64,000 nucleotides of DNA. Source: Planctomycetota bacterium (GTDB taxonomy: Bacteria; Planctomycetota; B15-G4). The translations under genes were made by a program, and so were the position numbers. This document shows, piece by piece, positions 16,141-24,810 of this stretch; positions within the stretch are counted from its first letter, which is position 1, and each line of letters opens with the position of its first letter. Where the stretch lies: positions 124,001-188,000 of the forward strand of contig JACKHP010000005.1 in assembly GCA_020638905.1 (NCBI GenBank), read 5' to 3'. The notes below the pieces were generated by a model. That model was not told where the DNA came from and did not search any database. It saw nothing but the letters and a program-made list of their open reading frames with translations.

Positions 16141-17460
16141 TCAGCGTCCGTCGTCGGTCGGGATGCCGCCGGGTGGCAGGCCGGTGCCGATCGGCCGACC
16201 CAGCAGCGTGCCACCCGTCTTGTTCGTGGGTGCGTATTCCTCGAGCACCCAGGCGGCCCACTCGCCCTCGAAGGTGAGCATCGAGATGCCCCAGGCCTCC
16301 TTGAGGATGTCGCGCGCCGGACGTTCCATCTTGGCCAGCTTCATGGCGCTCGCCATGGCGTGGCTGTCCTTGTGCATCAGGAAGTCGATCCACGAGTAGC
16401 AGAACTGGTGCTCCTGGACGGACAGCGCTTCGATCGGCTTCGTGATCGCCTCGGCGAACGACGGGAAGTCCTCGGCCTTGACCGCCTTCCAGACGTTCTT
16501 GCGCCAGTCGGGACCCTTCCAGCGCGCGTTGAGATCCTGCTCGCGGAAGCTGAAGTTGGTCGCCTTCTCGTCGAAGTCCCACTCCATCCAGTGCGCCAGG
16601 CCGGCGCCGAGCCAACCGTACTTGTCGTTCAGCCAGGGCGGCGAGAGTCCCTTCTCGCCGGGCTTGAACCAGAAGACGTTGTAGTAGGCCGCCGTCATCT
16701 GGTGCGTGAGGTTGTAGATCCAGTGACGCTGGAAGTCCTCGTCGGACGGCGTCTTCGACTTGTCGAACCAGCCCACGACGACCGAGTCGTGACTGTCACC
16801 GCCCGCTCGGCGCACGGTGCCGGATCCGGTCAGGCCCGCGTAGCGCGAACCCGCGAGCAGCGCCTCGCGCTCCTTCTCGAAGAAGTAGAAGTAGTGCTTG
16901 GTCTTCATGTAGTCGGCGTCGGTCGTGCCGGTCAGGTCCTGGAAGCGTGCGTACGTCTGCTCCATGCGCATCGCGTAGAGCAGTGCCGCGTCCTCGGCCC
17001 GGATCGACTTCTTGTCGACCGTGATCTTCGGGATGTTCCAGGCCACCACGAAGTGCGTCGTCTCGACGTGCGCGAGAGGGTCGTCGACCTTGACCACCGC
17101 GTCGACCTGCCGGCGCTCGGCGAGCCACGCGGTGCGCGCGTCCATGAGGGCCGTCAGCTCGGCCTCGGCCGACGCGAGCAGGTCCTTGTCGACGCAGCGC
17201 TTGCAGGGGATCCAGTCGATGCCCATGTTGTCCGACTCGATCGCCTTGCTCCAGAAGAGCACCTCCCACGTGCGCGGCTTGCCCTCGTCGACGAAGGGCG
17301 TGTAGTCGACGAGGTACTTCGACGAGACGTCGTAGGGCAGCTTGCCCGTGGTCTGGCAGTCGCGGCCGCCGTGCTGGGCCGACGCCGACGTGGCGAGCCA
17401 CAGGACGAGCGCAGCGCACGCCGCGAGAGGACGGACCACCGGGGGCGCAAGGGCGCTCAT
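16141..17460 (-). CDS. Exported gluzincin-like (peptidase MA-like) protein with degenerate active site
   Basis: A 439-residue exported protein (signal RPLAACAALVLWLATSASAQ). The region HWIYNLTHQMTAAYYNVFW, followed about 25 residues later by YGWLGAGLAHWMEWDF, resembles the HExxH ... WLxEGxAxxxE layout of gluzincin peptidases of the MA clan. The first motif reads THQMTA, however: the catalytic Glu and the second His are missing, so it is probably inactive or a binding protein. Four N-terminal cysteines (including IPCKRC) may form disulfides. ATG 17460 is preceded by an extended -10 promoter and gives the signal peptide. The TGA stop abuts the YejM-like ATG, so the two proteins are made together. 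Confidence 0.8.
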   Translation of the reverse strand: MSALAPPVVRPLAACAALVLWLATSASAQHGGRDCQTTGKLPYDVSSKYLVDYTPFVDEGKPRTWEVLFWSKAIESDNMGIDWIPCKRCVDKDLLASAEAELTALMDARTAWLAERRQVDAVVKVDDPLAHVETTHFVVAWNIPKITVDKKSIRAEDAALLYAMRMEQTYARFQDLTGTTDADYMKTKHYFYFFEKEREALLAGSRYAGLTGSGTVRRAGGDSHDSVVVGWFDKSKTPSDEDFQRHWIYNLTHQMTAAYYNVFWFKPGEKGLSPPWLNDKYGWLGAGLAHWMEWDFDEKATNFSFREQDLNARWKGPDWRKNVWKAVKAEDFPSFAEAITKPIEALSVQEHQFCYSWIDFLMHKDSHAMASAMKLAKMERPARDILKEAWGISMLTFEGEWAAWVLEEYAPTNKTGGTLLGRPIGTGLPPGGIPTDDGR

Positions 17461-17509
17461 GCCACCTCGTGTCTCTTCGGGGGACGGGACGACGGGTCGA
17501 GGGCCGACG

Positions 17510-17518
17510 ATCATAGCA
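17510..17518 (-). promoter_or_regulatory. Extended -10 promoter for the gluzincin-like/YejM-like operon
   Basis: TGCTATGAT on the minus strand (17518-17510) is a near-consensus extended -10 element. The expected start near 17503 gives a leader of about 43 nt. No clear -35 is needed or seen. Confidence 0.5.
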
Positions 17519-17533
17519 GGCCCGCCCTGGGGA

Positions 17534-17549
17534 CCCACGACGACGTGGG
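17534..17549 (-). terminator. Short perfect hairpin downstream of hutI
   Basis: CCCACG and CGTGGG (6 bp, 4-nt loop) lie about 40 nt after the hutI stop, just upstream of the next promoter. No T tract; weak terminator candidate. Confidence 0.3.
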
Positions 17550-17587
17550 AACGGGCGCGGTCCGTCGACCGACCGAGGAACGCGCCG

Positions 17588-18889
17588 TCAGGAAGACTCG
17601 GAAGGCTCGGCCAGAGGACCCGGCGTGCCGCGTCGCCACGCCACACGGCCGTGCTTGATCACGGTCGCGACCGGGTTCCACCCGGCCTGGTAGCCGAGGA
17701 ACAGGTGGTTGGGAATGTCGAGCACCACGAGGTCGGCCACGGCTCCCGGCTCGATGCGTCCGCGGACGCCGGGCAGGCCGAGCGTCTCGGCGGCGTTGCG
17801 AGTGGCCGCCGTGACGGCCTGCGCCACGGTCATGCCGAGCAGGCCGCACGCCAACGCGATGACCTCGATCATCGACGGCACGTACGACGTCCCGGGGTTG
17901 AAGTCGGTGGCGAGTGCGACCGGCACACCGGCCTCGAGCAGACGAGCGAACGGCGCGTAGTCGCGCAGGCGCAACGAGAAGCATGTTGCCGGGAGCAGCA
18001 CCGCCGTGGTGCCTCCCGCGCGCAGCGCCGCGATGCCGTCGTCGGAGATGCGCACCAGGTGGTCCGCGGTCTGCGCCCCGAGCTCGCCGGCGAGCTCGGA
18101 CGCCCCCACCGGAGCCAGCTCGTCGGCGTGGACGCGCAGCGCGAGTCCGAGCTGTTTCGCCCCGACCAGGATCGCGCGCGCCTCCTCCACCGTGAACGCA
18201 CCCTGGTCGCAGAACACGTCGGCCGAGCGCGCCAGCCCCGCACGCGCCGCCGCCGGCAGGATCTCGTCGACCACCAGGCGCACGTACGCCGTGCGATCGG
18301 CCTTGTGCTCCGGCGGCACCTGGTGGGCCGCGAGGCATGTGGGATCGATGTCGACCGGATGGGACGCGTGCGCCTCGGCCAGCAGTTCGAGCGACAGGAG
18401 CTCGGTGGCGAGGTCGAGTCCGTAGCCGCTCTTGGCCTCGATCGTCGTGGTACCGCAGGCCAGGAAGCGATCGAGGCGCGCCTCGAGCCCGCGCGCCAGG
18501 ACGTCGCGCTCGCCCGCCGCGGCCCGCAGGGCGCGCACCGACGAGAAGATGCCGCCGCCGGCCGCCGTGATCTCCTGGTAGGTGGCGCCCCGTGCGCGCA
18601 TGTCGAACTCGCCCTCGCGCGTGGCCGTGAAGACCGGGTGCGTGTGGACGTCGCAGAATCCCGGCAACACGGTGCCGCCCTCGGCCGAGACGCGCCTGCG
18701 CGCGTCGTAGCGAGCCTCGATCACGGAGCGCTCGTCGACGTCGAGCACGAGTCCGTCGCGCACGGCCACCGCACCGTGCGCGACGAGCGCCAGATCGTCC
18801 ATCGCGGCACCGGTGAGCGGGCCGCTGCCGCCCGCGAGCGTGACCACCTCGCTGCAGTCCGTCAGGACGAGATCGACCTGCTCTTTCAT
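17588..18889 (-). CDS. hutI: Imidazolonepropionase
   Basis: HutI hydrolyses 4-imidazolone-5-propanoate to N-formimidoyl-L-glutamate in histidine degradation. The 433-residue product is an amidohydrolase-fold enzyme with the metal-binding GFCDVHTHPVF, KSGYGLDLATEL, the LAAHQVPPEHK substrate loop, the metal His in RVHADEL, and ATDFNPGTSYVPSM, all typical of HutI. Length is slightly above the usual 400-420 because of an N-terminal beta extension. Start ATG 18889. No hutH, hutU or hutG is in the window, so the pathway is not clustered here. It is divergent from the CNNM gene, sharing an AT-rich promoter island. Confidence 0.93.
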   Translation of the reverse strand: MKEQVDLVLTDCSEVVTLAGGSGPLTGAAMDDLALVAHGAVAVRDGLVLDVDERSVIEARYDARRRVSAEGGTVLPGFCDVHTHPVFTATREGEFDMRARGATYQEITAAGGGIFSSVRALRAAAGERDVLARGLEARLDRFLACGTTTIEAKSGYGLDLATELLSLELLAEAHASHPVDIDPTCLAAHQVPPEHKADRTAYVRLVVDEILPAAARAGLARSADVFCDQGAFTVEEARAILVGAKQLGLALRVHADELAPVGASELAGELGAQTADHLVRISDDGIAALRAGGTTAVLLPATCFSLRLRDYAPFARLLEAGVPVALATDFNPGTSYVPSMIEVIALACGLLGMTVAQAVTAATRNAAETLGLPGVRGRIEPGAVADLVVLDIPNHLFLGYQAGWNPVATVIKHGRVAWRRGTPGPLAEPSESS

Positions 18890-18939
18890 GTGGCCTCGCG
18901 GCTCGGGACGGGGCGGCCGGGGTCCCGCAGCGAGGCGGG

Positions 18940-18970
18940 TTGCCCGTCATCAGGGCGACTGGTTTATACT
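18940..18970 (+). promoter_or_regulatory. AT-rich divergent promoter island (CNNM gene and hutI)
   Basis: TTGCCC (18940-18945), a 19-nt spacer and TATACT (18965-18970) form a plus-strand candidate for the CNNM gene. The reverse complement of the same patch reads AGTATAAA and could act as a -10 for hutI. This short patch stands out in a very GC-rich region. Confidence 0.45.
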
Positions 18971-19107
18971 CGACCCGCGGTCCGGGACGTGCCCAGGGCC
19001 GCCGCCTGGACGGGGCGGCGCTCCGTCGCGCACCTGCAGTCGAACTGGAACCTCCCTCTTCGACAATCCCGCGGCACCTCGCCCAGCTGTCCGTCACCTC
19101 CCCGCTG

Positions 19108-20352
19108 GTGTGGTGGATCCTGCTCCTGGCGATGCTGTCCTTCGTGATGGCCGCCGTCGAGCACGGCTGGACCCGGCTCTCGCGCGCGCGCCTCGCCGAG
19201 AGCGCCTCGGGCCCCGCCTCGCGCCTGCGCATCGAGCGCATCCTGGCCGAGGGCGACCAGGTCACCGACACGCTCATCGTGCTGCGCGTCTCGTGCCAGA
19301 TCAGCCTCATCATGCTGCTGGTGCTGGCCTGCCAGCAGCTCTTCGACCCGGCCGAGAGCGTCCCCGGACTGGTGGCCGCGGTCCTCACCGCGGGCATCTT
19401 GTCGTTCTGCTGGATCACGCTCTTCTGCCGCGTCCTGCCGGGCGAGATGAGCGCCTCGCGTCTCGAGGGCTTCGTGCGCGCCACGCTGCCGGTGCTGCAC
19501 GTGGCCTCGAAGGTGCTCAGCCCCCCGATCGGGCTCTTCCGACGCATGGCGCGGCGCATCACCGGCTACACGCCCCAGGCCGAGGTCGAGCTCTACAACG
19601 ACGAGATCATCTCTCACATCGAGGAGGGTGAGCGCGAGGGCCTGCTCGGCGGGCAGCAGGCCGAGATGATCGAGGCGGTCCTCGAGCTGACGAGCACCGA
19701 GGTACGCCAGCTCATGACGCCGCGCACCGAGATGGCCGTGATCGACATCTCGGCCGACGTCGGGCAGGCGCGCGCCCTCGCCCTCCAGGAAGGTCACTCG
19801 CGCTATCCGCTCGTCGAGGGCACGGTCGACAAGGTCGTGGGCGTGCTGCACGTGAAGGACCTGCTCGGCAGGAAGAGCGACGAACCCCTGGCGCGCGTGG
19901 CGCGCAAGCCCTGGTTCGTCCCCGAGAGCAAGTACTGCATCGACCTGCTCACCGAGTTCAAGCGCGACCGCAACCACCTCGCGGTCGTGCTCGACGAGTA
20001 CGGCGGCACCGCCGGCCTGGTGACCATCGAAGACGTCCTCGAGGAGATCGTGGGCGAGATCGACGACGAGTTCGACGAGACCGTCGAGGAACCCGAGATC
20101 GAGGTGCTCGACCCGCACCACGCCGTGGCCAACGGCAGCCTTCACGTCGACGACGTGAACGAGGCCCTCGGCATCAGCCTCCCCGAGGGCGACGACTGGT
20201 CGACTCTGGCCGGGTTCATCTTCCACACGCTGGGTCGCCTGCCCGACGAGGGCGAGGAGATGCGCCACGGCAACGTGGTCATGCGCATCGACCGCGTGAT
20301 CGACCGGCGCATCGACCGGGTCTCGATCGAGATCCTCGAGGTGGCGGCGTGA
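19108..20352 (+). CDS. CNNM/CorC-family membrane protein with CBS pair
   Basis: An integral membrane protein of the CNNM (HlyC/CorC) family, linked to Mg2+/Co2+ homeostasis and export. Three hydrophobic helices (WWILLLAMLSFVMAAV, SLIMLLVLACQQLF, LTAGILSFCWITLF) precede EGEREGLLGGQQAEMIEAVLEL, the conserved LMTPRTEMAVIDIS start of the CBS pair, GHSRYPLVEG, DRNHLAVVLDEYGGTAGLVTIEDVLEEIVGEI, and a C-terminal CorC/HlyC accessory domain. The frame stays open upstream to TTG 18940, but that lies before the predicted promoter's -10. GTG 19108 gives a family-like N-terminus but has no clear Shine-Dalgarno, so the exact start is uncertain (CTG 19087 is also possible). Confidence 0.9.
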   Translation: MWWILLLAMLSFVMAAVEHGWTRLSRARLAESASGPASRLRIERILAEGDQVTDTLIVLRVSCQISLIMLLVLACQQLFDPAESVPGLVAAVLTAGILSFCWITLFCRVLPGEMSASRLEGFVRATLPVLHVASKVLSPPIGLFRRMARRITGYTPQAEVELYNDEIISHIEEGEREGLLGGQQAEMIEAVLELTSTEVRQLMTPRTEMAVIDISADVGQARALALQEGHSRYPLVEGTVDKVVGVLHVKDLLGRKSDEPLARVARKPWFVPESKYCIDLLTEFKRDRNHLAVVLDEYGGTAGLVTIEDVLEEIVGEIDDEFDETVEEPEIEVLDPHHAVANGSLHVDDVNEALGISLPEGDDWSTLAGFIFHTLGRLPDEGEEMRHGNVVMRIDRVIDRRIDRVSIEILEVAA

Positions 20353-20888
20353 CCGGGCGTCGCGGCGCACTCGCCGACGGACGCCTGCTGCTGTTCGCCC
20401 TCGGCGTGTGGTGCGCGCTCTCCTTCGCGATGGGCTTCGTGGCGACGGGCAACTTCCACGTCGTCGAGCCCGCGGCCCTGCGGAACTCGACCGAGATCTA
20501 CGCGGCCATCCCGCTCGAGGGAGACGCACGGCGCATGGCCCTGCGCTACGTCGCGAGCGAGCTGAACCGGTTCTTCTTCGCGCGCTACGACCTGGCGAAC
20601 GTGGCGCTCGCGGCGCTCTGCACCTGGCTCGTCTTCCTCCTGCCGCGACGCAAGTCGCAGATCGCGCTCGTCGCGTGCCTGCTCGTCGCGCTCGCGTCGG
20701 CCTTCTGGCTCACGCCCACGATCGTCGAACTGGGACGCCAGATCGACTTCATGCCGCGCGACCCGAAGCCGCCGGAGGTCGTGCGCTTCTACGAGCTGCA
20801 CGGCGTCTCGATCAGCCTGGGGCTGCTGCAGCTCGCCCTCGCGCTGGGCGTCGCGATCGGACTGCTGCGCGAGCCGCGCGAGGCCTGA
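20349..20888 (+). CDS. Small four-helix membrane protein, possibly DUF4149-like
   Basis: A 179-residue protein whose GTG start overlaps the CNNM stop by four bases (GTGA), so it is translationally coupled. Four hydrophobic helices are visible (LLLFALGVWCALSFAMGF; LANVALAALCTWLVFLL; IALVACLLVALASAFWL; ISLGLLQLALALGVAIG), with a conserved-looking SELNRFFFARYD loop after helix 1. The layout suggests the DUF4149/TMEM205-type fold, but this is only a resemblance. Coupling to the CNNM protein suggests a partner or regulator. It converges on the coiled-coil gene with only 3 nt between stop codons. Confidence 0.8.
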   Translation: MTGRRGALADGRLLLFALGVWCALSFAMGFVATGNFHVVEPAALRNSTEIYAAIPLEGDARRMALRYVASELNRFFFARYDLANVALAALCTWLVFLLPRRKSQIALVACLLVALASAFWLTPTIVELGRQIDFMPRDPKPPEVVRFYELHGVSISLGLLQLALALGVAIGLLREPREA

Positions 20889-20891
20889 TCC

Positions 20892-21434
20892 TCAGCGCGT
20901 CGCCGCCAGGCTCCCTGCGTCGACCGCCGATTCGGCGTCGAGGACGAGTTCGAGTTCGCCGAGGTCGTCGAGACGCGCCTGCTTCTCGGCGCGAACCTGC
21001 GCGAGGGCGCTCGCGATCATCTCGACCTCGTCGTGCAACGCGGCGAGCGCGTCGGCGTCGCGCGGGTCGTCGCGGCGCTCGAGCAGGCCGATGCGGATGC
21101 GCCGCTCCCTGTCGCGCTGGACGAGCTCTTCGATCTGGGTGTTGAGGCGCCCCACCTCGAGCGACAGACGCTCGCTCCGGTCGCGCGCGTCGCCGCCGAA
21201 GGCGTCGGCCGTGCCCGTCGACCCCGCCAGCGCAACGTCCGGCGAGGGCATCGAGGCCACGGGACGCGGGGACAGGCGGTGATCGTCGGGCCCGTGCGTG
21301 AAGATGCACTCGAGCGTGCGGAAGACCGGTGGAGGCAACACGACGCCCGGTCCCCAGACCGCCGTGGCGTAGCCGGCAGTGAAGCCCAGGCCGAGGAAGA
21401 TCGCCCCCTGCAGCAGGAATTCGAGTTTCTTCAT
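20892..21434 (-). CDS. Membrane-anchored coiled-coil protein (last gene of the VWA/ABC operon)
   Basis: A 180-residue protein with an N-terminal transmembrane or signal segment (FLLQGAIFLGLGFTAGYATAVW), a Pro-rich linker, then a heptad-rich coiled coil (about residues 85-165: SERLSLEVGRLNTQIEELVQ, EVEMIASALAQVRAEKQARL). No family recognised. It starts 16 nt after the giant permease stop on the same strand, so it is the fourth gene of the operon. It probably sits at the inner membrane with its coil in the periplasm, where it could act as an adaptor; this is inference from context. Confidence 0.75.
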   Translation of the reverse strand: MKKLEFLLQGAIFLGLGFTAGYATAVWGPGVVLPPPVFRTLECIFTHGPDDHRLSPRPVASMPSPDVALAGSTGTADAFGGDARDRSERLSLEVGRLNTQIEELVQRDRERRIRIGLLERRDDPRDADALAALHDEVEMIASALAQVRAEKQARLDDLGELELVLDAESAVDAGSLAATR

Positions 21435-21450
21435 CGTCGTCCTCCTCCGC

Positions 21451-24400
21451 CTACTCGCGACTCTTCAACGCATCGACCGGTGACATCTGGCACGCGCGCC
21501 ACGCCGGCGCGAGGACCCCGCACACTGAGAACAGCACCGCCGCCGCGAAGGCCGAGGCCGGCACCCACCACCAGCGCAGCTCGAAGGGTGATCCCTGCAA
21601 CAGCTCGCTGCCCTCGAGCGAGAACAGGCCCAGGACGCCGCTCCGCACGAGCGGCTCGACGAGCAGCACCACGAGCACCGCGAGCACGAAGGCCAGCAGG
21701 CCGATGCACGCCCCCTGGGACGCGAAGATCGAGAGCACCTGTCCGCGGCGCAGACCGTGCGCGCGCAGGATGCCGATCTCCCAGATCTTCGACTTCACGT
21801 TCATCATCGTGGCCACGCACACGGTGATGGCCGCGTTCGCCGCGCAGCCCAGCGCGAAGAAGACCACCAGGAAGCCCAGCACACGTCCGAGCCGCTGCAG
21901 CGCCCGCTGCTCGTCGAGGCGATCGTGGGTGTCGTAGCCGCGCGCACGCAGGAGAGCCACCACCGGCGCCACCTGCGCGACGTCCGACACGTACACGTTG
22001 CAGCTCCGGTCGCCGCGCCCCGCGACGAGGTCGGCCGGGGCGACGAAGGCGCCCTCGGCCTCGTGGTAGACCACGCGGTCCTCGCTCCACAGGACGAGAT
22101 CGCGCAGCAGCTCGAGCGGCGCGTAGCCCGACCCGTCGTCGAGCAGCCCCACGAGCCGCAGCGGGATGCGCAGCTCCTCGGCGGGACCGCCCGCGAGCTG
22201 CCGCCGCGCGACGATCGTGACCGCCCGCCCGAGCAGCGCGCGTCCGTCGTCGCCGTCGGCGAGTCCGAGCACGGAGCGCGGCAACACGACCTGGTTGCCG
22301 CCGCGCCCCTCGCGCAGCCACGTGCCGGCGCAGGGCACGTGGGCGAACCGTCCGGGATCGCGGGGCGCCGAGCTGTGCAGGACGACGTCGTCGCTCATGC
22401 CGTCCAGGCGTGCCGACACCTCGAGCTCCGGCAGGCACTCGACGAAGGGCGGCGAGGCCATGGCCAGCTGGCGCGCGAGGGTCCCGTCGAGCCGACCGTC
22501 GTCGGACAACGGATCGGTCACGCGGTGCTCGACCAGCACGCGCGACGGTCCGTCATCGGAGAACGGCACGAGATGCAGGCCCGCCTCGGCGAGGGAGGCT
22601 CCGGCTGTGCGCAGTGCGAGCGTGTCGGCGAGCAGCACGTCGCACCGCGGATCTCCACGCGGCGCTGCGGCACGCGTCGAGCTGCCCCACGCCGCGGCCC
22701 GGAAGTCCAGGTCGTCGAGGAGCAGCAGCTGCGGCGGCACGTCCGAGAAGCCGTCGGCCGGTCGGGCGGGGAGCGTCCAGCCGGCGCCCTCGACGGTGAT
22801 CTGCTTCGCGTCGCCCGCCCGCAGGCGGACGCGACCCTCGCCGGTGCCTCCGAAGAGGCTCGCGGGTGCGAGCACCAGCGCCTCGCCGGGACGATCGGCG
22901 CGTCGCGCCGGGATGCCGGCGAACGGCTCGACGCGACTCGCCACGAGCACCGCGTCACCGAGCCGACGCGCGAGCGCGTCGACGTCGCCGGGCACGACGA
23001 CCGAGATCTCCTCGGGCAGGTTCGAGAGTCCCGGCTCGAGTTCCCAACCCGCGTCGGCGAGTCGGGCGACGCCGGTGAGCAACGCGTCCCAAGCCCCCCA
23101 CACGACCAAGCCGTCGGACGCACCCGACTCGCCGTCGTCCGCCAGCAGCACCGTGTCGGGAGCGCCGGGGAGTTCGAACACGAAGGCGGTGTCGACCCGC
23201 GCTCCGGCGACCAGCAACCGGTCGGGCGCCTCGCCCGGAAGACCCGAGACGAGCGCGCACGTCACGCCTCCCGCGCGAGGCGTGCGCGGCAGGCCATCCG
23301 ACAGGAACGCGGCCGGCACGCGCCGCGCGGGCAGCGTGCGCTGCGGCACGCCGAGCGCATCGGGCACCTCGGCGAGGGCCGACGAGAACGCGCCGTGCCC
23401 GAGGTCGAGGTCCTCGAGCGACGGGACGAGCGGCGCGAGGGATGCCGAGGACCCGTCTCCGGCGGCGTCGTCGACGAGCGGTGCGCGCAGGAAGGCGAAG
23501 CCACGCATCTGCGTCGCGTCGGGAGCTGCCCCGCGCAGCCCGGCGAGGATCGTGCCCGCGTGCAAGTCGGAGCTCGTCACCCAGCAGTACGGCTGCACGC
23601 CGTCCGACTCCTCCGGGACGAACGCCAAGCGGCGCCAACCGGCCGGATCGGCGAGCAGGTCGCACGCCCCGACCGCGGACGTCTCGTCGAGCGCGCCAGA
23701 GACGACGTCACGCGCGGCGGCGAAGGCGCGCCCGGCTGCCGTGAGCGCGAACACGCGACCCGCGACGTCGGTGTCGTGCACGGAGCCCGGGACGGCGGTC
23801 TCGCCGACGCCGTGGTCGGACCCGTCGCGCGCGGTCGTCCAGCGAGGGTCGTCGTCGGGCAGCACGAGCACGCGCACACCGTCCAGCTCCGTGACGAGCA
23901 CCTCCCGCACCGCGAGGGCCTCGCCTCCCGGGACGAGCCAGGCCGGCGGTTCGGCGGCCTCTCCCTCGGCATCGACCAGCGCGGCCCAGCGCGGCCCGTC
24001 GACGTCCGGCACGAGCAACTCGTCACCGGCCTGCGCCTCGACCTGCTGCAGCCGCAGCTCGCCCTCGACCAACGGCAGGTCGTCGCGAGCCACCCAGGCG
24101 TCGACGGCGGGGAAGCGCACCCGCTGCTCGTCGTCGTCGAAGAGCGTCGCGCGGTAGCTGCCGCACCACAGCAGCAGCTCGCGCACGAGCGGCACGGGCA
24201 CGTGCACGCGCTCCTCCTCCTGGTGCTCGAGCAGGCCGGCCACCGCGAGCTCGAGCGATTCGCGCTGCTCGAGTCCGGTGGACGTGGTCCGCCCCACCTC
24301 GAGCACGAGGCGTGCGGGGACGGGCCCCTCGCGGGGGTCGAGCCGTCCGCCGAGCTTCTCGAAGAAGCGCAGCGGCAGCACCGCCTCGCGCCCGCCGTCG

Positions 24401-24810
24401 TCGGCGATGGCGCGGCCCCACGCGAGGCGTCCTGCGGCCAGCTCGGGGTCGTCGGGCGCGGTGCCCACCGCGCGGGTCGTCTCGATGCGCGACGGGTCGA
24501 GCATGACCTGCGCGTTGATCTCGACCCGTGGGAAGACCGCCTGCACGCCTGGCTGCGCGGCCAGCTCGGCCATGCTCGCGTCGGTGAACAGCAGGCTCGC
24601 ATCGGTGGCGTCCTGGGCCACGGCCACGATGCGAGTCTGCATCGAGCGCGCCAACAGGTCGGACTGGTAGCCGTGGATGCTCGCGCCGTAGAAGCCGAGC
24701 ACCAGGATGTAGACGCAGGCGAGGCACACGGCACCCACGTTGAGCGCGGTGGTCAGCTTGCGGTGCGAGAGGTCCGACCAGGCGTAGCGCAGGAGTTCGA
24801 GCAGCTTCAT
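21451..24810 (-). CDS. Giant FtsX/MacB-type ABC permease
   Basis: A 1119-residue permease with the type VII ABC (MacB/LolCE/FtsX) topology: one N-terminal helix (about residues 20-45, KLTTALNVGAVCLACVYILV) and three C-terminal helices at about 965-990, 1028-1053 and 1080-1103. The motif KSKIWEIGILRAHGLRRGQV between helices 2 and 3 is the FtsX coupling-helix signature. Between helix 1 and helix 2 lies an extracytoplasmic region of about 900 residues; MacB has about 200-250, so this is exceptionally large. It is rich in beta strands and Asp/Ala/Val, with no domain I can name. The ATG at 24810 overlaps the ATPase stop (ATGA). Such permeases transmit ATPase motion to periplasmic partners rather than moving a substrate through the membrane. 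Confidence 0.9.
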   Translation of the reverse strand: MKLLELLRYAWSDLSHRKLTTALNVGAVCLACVYILVLGFYGASIHGYQSDLLARSMQTRIVAVAQDATDASLLFTDASMAELAAQPGVQAVFPRVEINAQVMLDPSRIETTRAVGTAPDDPELAAGRLAWGRAIADDGGREAVLPLRFFEKLGGRLDPREGPVPARLVLEVGRTTSTGLEQRESLELAVAGLLEHQEEERVHVPVPLVRELLLWCGSYRATLFDDDEQRVRFPAVDAWVARDDLPLVEGELRLQQVEAQAGDELLVPDVDGPRWAALVDAEGEAAEPPAWLVPGGEALAVREVLVTELDGVRVLVLPDDDPRWTTARDGSDHGVGETAVPGSVHDTDVAGRVFALTAAGRAFAAARDVVSGALDETSAVGACDLLADPAGWRRLAFVPEESDGVQPYCWVTSSDLHAGTILAGLRGAAPDATQMRGFAFLRAPLVDDAAGDGSSASLAPLVPSLEDLDLGHGAFSSALAEVPDALGVPQRTLPARRVPAAFLSDGLPRTPRAGGVTCALVSGLPGEAPDRLLVAGARVDTAFVFELPGAPDTVLLADDGESGASDGLVVWGAWDALLTGVARLADAGWELEPGLSNLPEEISVVVPGDVDALARRLGDAVLVASRVEPFAGIPARRADRPGEALVLAPASLFGGTGEGRVRLRAGDAKQITVEGAGWTLPARPADGFSDVPPQLLLLDDLDFRAAAWGSSTRAAAPRGDPRCDVLLADTLALRTAGASLAEAGLHLVPFSDDGPSRVLVEHRVTDPLSDDGRLDGTLARQLAMASPPFVECLPELEVSARLDGMSDDVVLHSSAPRDPGRFAHVPCAGTWLREGRGGNQVVLPRSVLGLADGDDGRALLGRAVTIVARRQLAGGPAEELRIPLRLVGLLDDGSGYAPLELLRDLVLWSEDRVVYHEAEGAFVAPADLVAGRGDRSCNVYVSDVAQVAPVVALLRARGYDTHDRLDEQRALQRLGRVLGFLVVFFALGCAANAAITVCVATMMNVKSKIWEIGILRAHGLRRGQVLSIFASQGACIGLLAFVLAVLVVLLVEPLVRSGVLGLFSLEGSELLQGSPFELRWWWVPASAFAAAVLFSVCGVLAPAWRACQMSPVDALKSRE

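Noticed and set aside
18940..19107. N-terminal extension of the CNNM protein from TTG 18940
   Set aside because: That codon lies upstream of the predicted -10 and transcription start, and the extension has no family similarity.
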